The translations under genes were made by a program, and so were the position numbers. The notes beneath the pieces were generated by a model that saw nothing but the letters and a program-made list of their open reading frames with translations, was not told the origin of the DNA and did no database searches. Of a DNA stretch of 64,000 nucleotides, positions 60,691 to 64,000 are shown one piece after another; positions within the stretch are counted from its first letter, which is position 1; the number at the start of each line of letters is the position of its first letter. Source of the stretch: Larkinella bovis (lineage in GTDB: Bacteria; Bacteroidota; Bacteroidia; Cytophagales; Spirosomataceae); assembly GCF_042655385.1 (NCBI RefSeq), contig NZ_JBHSMA010000003.1, positions 248,001 to 312,000 of the forward strand. The letters are read 5' to 3'.

Positions 60691-62036
60691 TGCGGGCATA
60701 TTTTCGGACATACACCTCGGCGGCTCCGCTGGCGGTTTTTCGGCTGGCGTTTGGGCTGATGCTGTTCAGCAGTGTGGTGCGGTTCTGGTCGAAAGGCTGG
60801 ATTGAGGAACTCTACCTCAAACCGTCGTTTTTCTTTCCGTATTACGGTTTTGAATTTATTAAACCGCTGGGACCATACACCTACCTGCTGTTTGTGACCT
60901 GCGGATTGTGCGCGTTGCTGGTGGCGGTGGGCTGGTTGTACCGGCTGGCGTCGGTGGGCTTGTTTCTGAGCTTTACCTACATCGAGCTGATGGACAAAAG
61001 CACCTACCTGAATCATTATTACTTTGTGAGTCTGGTGGCGTTCCTGCTGCTATTCCTGCCCGCCAACGCTTGTTTTTCGGTCGATGCGCGCCAAAACCGC
61101 TGGATTGCCTACGATCGGGTTCCTCGCTGGACGGTCGATAGTTTGCGGTTACTGATGGGGATCGTATACGTGTATGCTGGGCTGGCCAAACTCAATTCCG
61201 ACTGGCTGCTGGAGGCCCTGCCACTCCGGATCTGGTTACCGGGCCGCAACGATTTGCCGGTGATCGGTTTTTTGTTCAATTACCGCGAAACCGCTTTTGC
61301 GTTCAGTTGGCTGGGCATGCTGTACGATCTGAGCATTCCGTTTCTGCTGCTCAACCGCGTCACGCGCCCGTTGGCCTACGCTGCGGTGGTGGTTTTTCAC
61401 GTGTTAACGGCGGTTTTGTTCCCGATTGGGATGTTTCCGTATATCATGATCGTGGCCGCGCTGATCTTTTTTCCGGCAACGTTTCACGAGCGAGTCCTGG
61501 CCATCCTACGCAGTTTGCTACGTCTTCCGGATGAGCTGGTAAGCGGGAAAACGCTGGTTTACAGCAAGCAGCAGAATAGAATTCAGCTTACGGTTTTGGC
61601 GGTTTTCTTCTTCTTCCAGCTCATCATCCCGTTCCGCTATCTGCTTTATCCGAACGAGTTATTCTGGTCGGAAGAGGGCTACCGGTTTTCGTGGCGGGTG
61701 ATGCTGATGGAAAAAATGGGGACCGTGCAGTTTACAGTCGTGGACGACGCGGGTCGGCAGGCCATCGTGAATAATGAAAAGCACCTGACGGTTTTGCAGG
61801 AGAAAATGATGGCCACGCAGCCGGATATGATCCTTCAGTTTGCGCATTACCTGCGGGACTACTACGCCCGGCAGGGTTTCCGGAATCCGAAAGTGTATGC
61901 CGATACCTACGTCAGCCTGAACGGGCGGCTGGGCAAGCTGTACATCGACCCAACGGTCAATCTGGCGCAGGAAACCGACTCGTTTATGCCTAAAAAGTGG
62001 ATTTTACCCTTTGGAGATGAAATTAAAGGTCTATAG
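60690..62036 (+). CDS. HTTM/VKGC-like membrane protein (gamma-carboxylase-like)
   Basis: A 448-residue protein with about eight membrane helices in the first 280 residues. It resembles vitamin K-dependent gamma-glutamyl carboxylase: IELMDKSTYLNHYYFVSLVA places Lys103 where GGCX has its catalytic lysine, followed by LPANACFSVDAR. The soluble C-terminal part (GYRFSWRVMLMEKMG) also follows the GGCX pattern. Whether it carboxylates glutamate is unknown; most bacterial HTTM proteins are unstudied. It overlaps imelysin upstream by one base and the TonB receptor by 20 bases, so all are translated together. Confidence 0.85.
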   Translation: MRAYFRTYTSAAPLAVFRLAFGLMLFSSVVRFWSKGWIEELYLKPSFFFPYYGFEFIKPLGPYTYLLFVTCGLCALLVAVGWLYRLASVGLFLSFTYIELMDKSTYLNHYYFVSLVAFLLLFLPANACFSVDARQNRWIAYDRVPRWTVDSLRLLMGIVYVYAGLAKLNSDWLLEALPLRIWLPGRNDLPVIGFLFNYRETAFAFSWLGMLYDLSIPFLLLNRVTRPLAYAAVVVFHVLTAVLFPIGMFPYIMIVAALIFFPATFHERVLAILRSLLRLPDELVSGKTLVYSKQQNRIQLTVLAVFFFFQLIIPFRYLLYPNELFWSEEGYRFSWRVMLMEKMGTVQFTVVDDAGRQAIVNNEKHLTVLQEKMMATQPDMILQFAHYLRDYYARQGFRNPKVYADTYVSLNGRLGKLYIDPTVNLAQETDSFMPKKWILPFGDEIKGL

Positions 62037-64000
62037 TTTTTCTATTTTTTTTCTTCTGTTTGTGCATGTCAGTCTGGCCCAAAACACATTGCTGGGCATT
62101 GTTCGTGAAAAAACGAGCAACGCGCCCATCGACGGATGCAGCGTGTACCTGAAAGGCTCCCGGACCATTTTTACGACCGACAGCCTGGGGCGTTTTTTCG
62201 TTCCCAATCTGAAAACCGGTACGTACCAGCTTCAGTTTTTTTCCCTGAATCACAAACCGTTCAAAACCGACGTTACCGTCGATGCGGGCACGGTGACGCT
62301 GGAGTTTACGCTGGAAAATTCCGAAAAAACGCTCCGGGAAGTGACCGTGACGGCCCAGCAGGGTAGTTTCGGGCAGACGCGGCTGCGGGAAGTGGAAGGC
62401 ACGGCCATTTTTGCGGCTAAAAAATCGGAGGTGATTCTACCCGACAATCTGGTGGCGAATCTGGCGACGAACAACGCCCGGCAGGTGTACGCGCGGGTGG
62501 CCGGTCTGAACATCTGGGAAAACGACGGGGGCGGTTTGCAACTGAGCATTGGCGGGCGGGGCCTCGACCCCAACCGGACCTCCAATTTCAACGTCCGGCA
62601 GAACGGTTACGACATCAGCGCCGACGCGCTGGGTTATCCCGAAAGTTATTATACCCCGCCCATTGAAGCCCTGAAACGCATCAAGATTGTGCGCGGAGCG
62701 GCTTCGCTCCAATACGGAACGCAATTTGGCGGTCTGCTGAATTTTGAAATGCGCCAGCCCGTAACCGACCGGACGTTTGAGGTAACTTCAAGGCAAACCG
62801 TGGGTTCGTTCGGTTTTTTCAACTCGTTCAATAGCGTGAGCGGGACGGCGAAAAAGCTGAGTTATTACGCCTTTTTCCAGTATAAAAAAGCAGACGGCTG
62901 GCGGCCCAACGCGCATTTCGACAGCAAAACCGCCTACGCGGATATTCATTACCAGATCACCGACGAATCCCGCATTGGGTTGGAAGTGACGCACATGGAT
63001 TACTTGGCGCAGCAGCCGGGCGGTTTGAGCGATGAGATGTTTCGGCAGAATCCACGGCAGTCGAACCGCGAACGGAACTGGTTTAAAGTGGACTGGAATC
63101 TCTTTAATCTTCATTACGACTGGAAACTGAGCCCCCGCTCCGAGATTAATCTGATTGGTTTTGGCGTCGTGGCGTCGCGGTATTCACTCGGTTTCCGGCC
63201 CAACCGGGTGGCGACGGTCGACAACGAAGCCATCGAGCGCGATCTCATTGCGGGCGATTTCCGGAACTGGGGCCTGGAAGGACGGTTTTTGAATCGCTAC
63301 AAATTGGGGCAGAAAGACGGGGTTTTCCTGGTTGGCACCCGGTTTTATCACGGTTTTAACCACAGCCGGCAGGGCGTTGGACCCACCGGAAAAACCGCCG
63401 ATTTTACGTTTGTGGAACCCGACCAACTGATGTCATCCGACTACCGGTTTCCGAACCGGAATGTGTCGTTATTCGCCGAAAACGTCTTGTTCCTCAGTTC
63501 GAAGTTTTCCGTCACGCCCGGTTTGCGGTACGAATACATCCGCACCACCGCCGACGGTTTTTACGGGAACATCGTCCGCGATCTGGCCGGCAACATCATT
63601 ACAATTACAAAAACGCAGGAAAACCGCGTCAACCCGCGCGGTTTTCTGATTGCCGGTCTGGGGCTGAGTTACAAACCGTCGGCGGCCGTGGAGTTATACG
63701 GTAACATTTCGCAGAATTACCGGTCGATCACCTTCAGCGACATGCGGATTGCCAACCCGTCGGCGGTGATCGATCCCGATTTGCAGGACGAACGCGGTTT
63801 TTCAGCGGATCTGGGCGTGCGGGGGGAAAAAAATCAGGTGTTGAACTACGACCTGAGCCTGTTTGCGCTCAACTACGGAAACCGTATCGGCGAAGTGCAG
63901 TTTTACGACGAAAACGACCGCGTACTGCGCAAACGAACGAACGTGGGGCGGGCGCTGATTGTCGGGCTGGAATCGTACGGTGAAGCCGAACTGCTGCGGT
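62017..64000 (+). CDS. TonB-dependent receptor (FecA-like), 3' end missing
   Basis: At least 661 residues are visible. The frame is open to the end of the window, so the C-terminal barrel strands lie outside. Signal peptide ends near VSLAQ. Residues about 22-110 form a carboxypeptidase-regulatory-like domain (LGIVREKTSNAPIDGCSVYLKG). The plug domain follows (about 125-250; VAGLNIWENDGGG, IGGRGLDPNRTSNFNVRQNG, IEALKRIKIVRGAASLQYG), then the barrel. Its shape matches FecA-type siderophore or iron-citrate receptors. It starts inside the HTTM gene and completes the operon. Confidence 0.93.
   Translation, partial: MKLKVYSFSIFFLLFVHVSLAQNTLLGIVREKTSNAPIDGCSVYLKGSRTIFTTDSLGRFFVPNLKTGTYQLQFFSLNHKPFKTDVTVDAGTVTLEFTLENSEKTLREVTVTAQQGSFGQTRLREVEGTAIFAAKKSEVILPDNLVANLATNNARQVYARVAGLNIWENDGGGLQLSIGGRGLDPNRTSNFNVRQNGYDISADALGYPESYYTPPIEALKRIKIVRGAASLQYGTQFGGLLNFEMRQPVTDRTFEVTSRQTVGSFGFFNSFNSVSGTAKKLSYYAFFQYKKADGWRPNAHFDSKTAYADIHYQITDESRIGLEVTHMDYLAQQPGGLSDEMFRQNPRQSNRERNWFKVDWNLFNLHYDWKLSPRSEINLIGFGVVASRYSLGFRPNRVATVDNEAIERDLIAGDFRNWGLEGRFLNRYKLGQKDGVFLVGTRFYHGFNHSRQGVGPTGKTADFTFVEPDQLMSSDYRFPNRNVSLFAENVLFLSSKFSVTPGLRYEYIRTTADGFYGNIVRDLAGNIITITKTQENRVNPRGFLIAGLGLSYKPSAAVELYGNISQNYRSITFSDMRIANPSAVIDPDLQDERGFSADLGVRGEKNQVLNYDLSLFALNYGNRIGEVQFYDENDRVLRKRTNVGRALIVGLESYGEAELLR

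Noticed and set aside
1..64000. tRNA, rRNA, riboswitch, transposase, prophage
   Set aside because: I looked for these features and saw none that I could support; small ncRNAs could not be excluded by reading alone.

Overview
The window looks like chromosomal DNA of a Bacteroidota bacterium, most likely order Cytophagales and close to Spirosoma or Larkinella. The support is indirect but consistent. There is a type IX secretion (T9SS) style C-terminal sorting domain, promoters of the Bacteroidota type (TTTG, 19 to 21 bases, TAnnTTTG), an ECF sigma factor overlapping a single-pass protein with an outer-membrane barrel, DUF4421 and DUF4856 proteins, a SusC/FecA-style TonB receptor with an N-terminal carboxypeptidase-regulatory-like domain, and a fatty-acid hydroxylase of the kind that fits sphingolipid makers. 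I see no rRNA, tRNA, CRISPR array, transposase or phage gene.

Layout. 1-4104: type II NADH dehydrogenase (5' end cut off), a fatty acid hydroxylase with a strong promoter, and nuoA, nuoB, nuoC with a small secreted protein between B and C; nuoD does not follow. 4189-9000: a secreted thioredoxin-fold protein without active cysteines, an AT-richer glycosyltransferase-like membrane protein, a small lipoprotein, and a nucleotidyltransferase plus tiny partner with its own promoter and candidate operator. 9085-20619: housekeeping and amino-acid genes (YgiQ-type radical SAM protein, KAS III-like synthase, NADP isocitrate dehydrogenase, M20 amidohydrolase with Crp-type regulator, alpha/beta hydrolase, threonine dehydrogenase and KBL facing an Lrp regulator, TRIC channel).

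20693-31540: a probable sialic acid or acyl-sugar locus: sialidase, nitrilase-family amidase, an FGE-like/sialidase fusion, a NanA/DapA-family aldolase, a sodium:solute symporter and a divergent AraC regulator, followed by a DUF3748 propeller and a purple acid phosphatase. 31686-37302: secreted hydrolases (PAF-AH-like esterase, metallo-beta-lactamase fold, GH16), DUF72 and DUF4421. 37425-41898: a complete bacteriophytochrome operon (photoreceptor kinase, response regulator, heme oxygenase) convergent with a PAS histidine kinase. 42076-43814: KdgF-like cupin and a hexuronate-type MFS transporter. 43908-46841: a T9SS beta-helix protein cut by an in-frame stop just before its sorting domain.

47290-58052: double-thioredoxin protein, LytS-type kinase, two secreted unknowns, ECF sigma factor with a putative anti-sigma barrel protein, and a large heme c dehydrogenase followed by an FG-GAP protein. 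58247-64000: DUF4856, imelysin, a gamma-carboxylase-like HTTM protein and a TonB receptor (3' end cut off), a tight iron-type uptake operon.

Between genes there are many hairpins. Some share a GGTTTGAAACC-type centre; others are mirror-image arrays of short words, one family of which shares an AGTGGGCT...CGCAGGAGC core. A perfect 25-bp palindrome also lies inside a coding region. The main candidates for something little described are the gamma-carboxylase-like iron operon, the FGE/sialidase fusion, the small nucleotidyltransferase module and these repeat elements.
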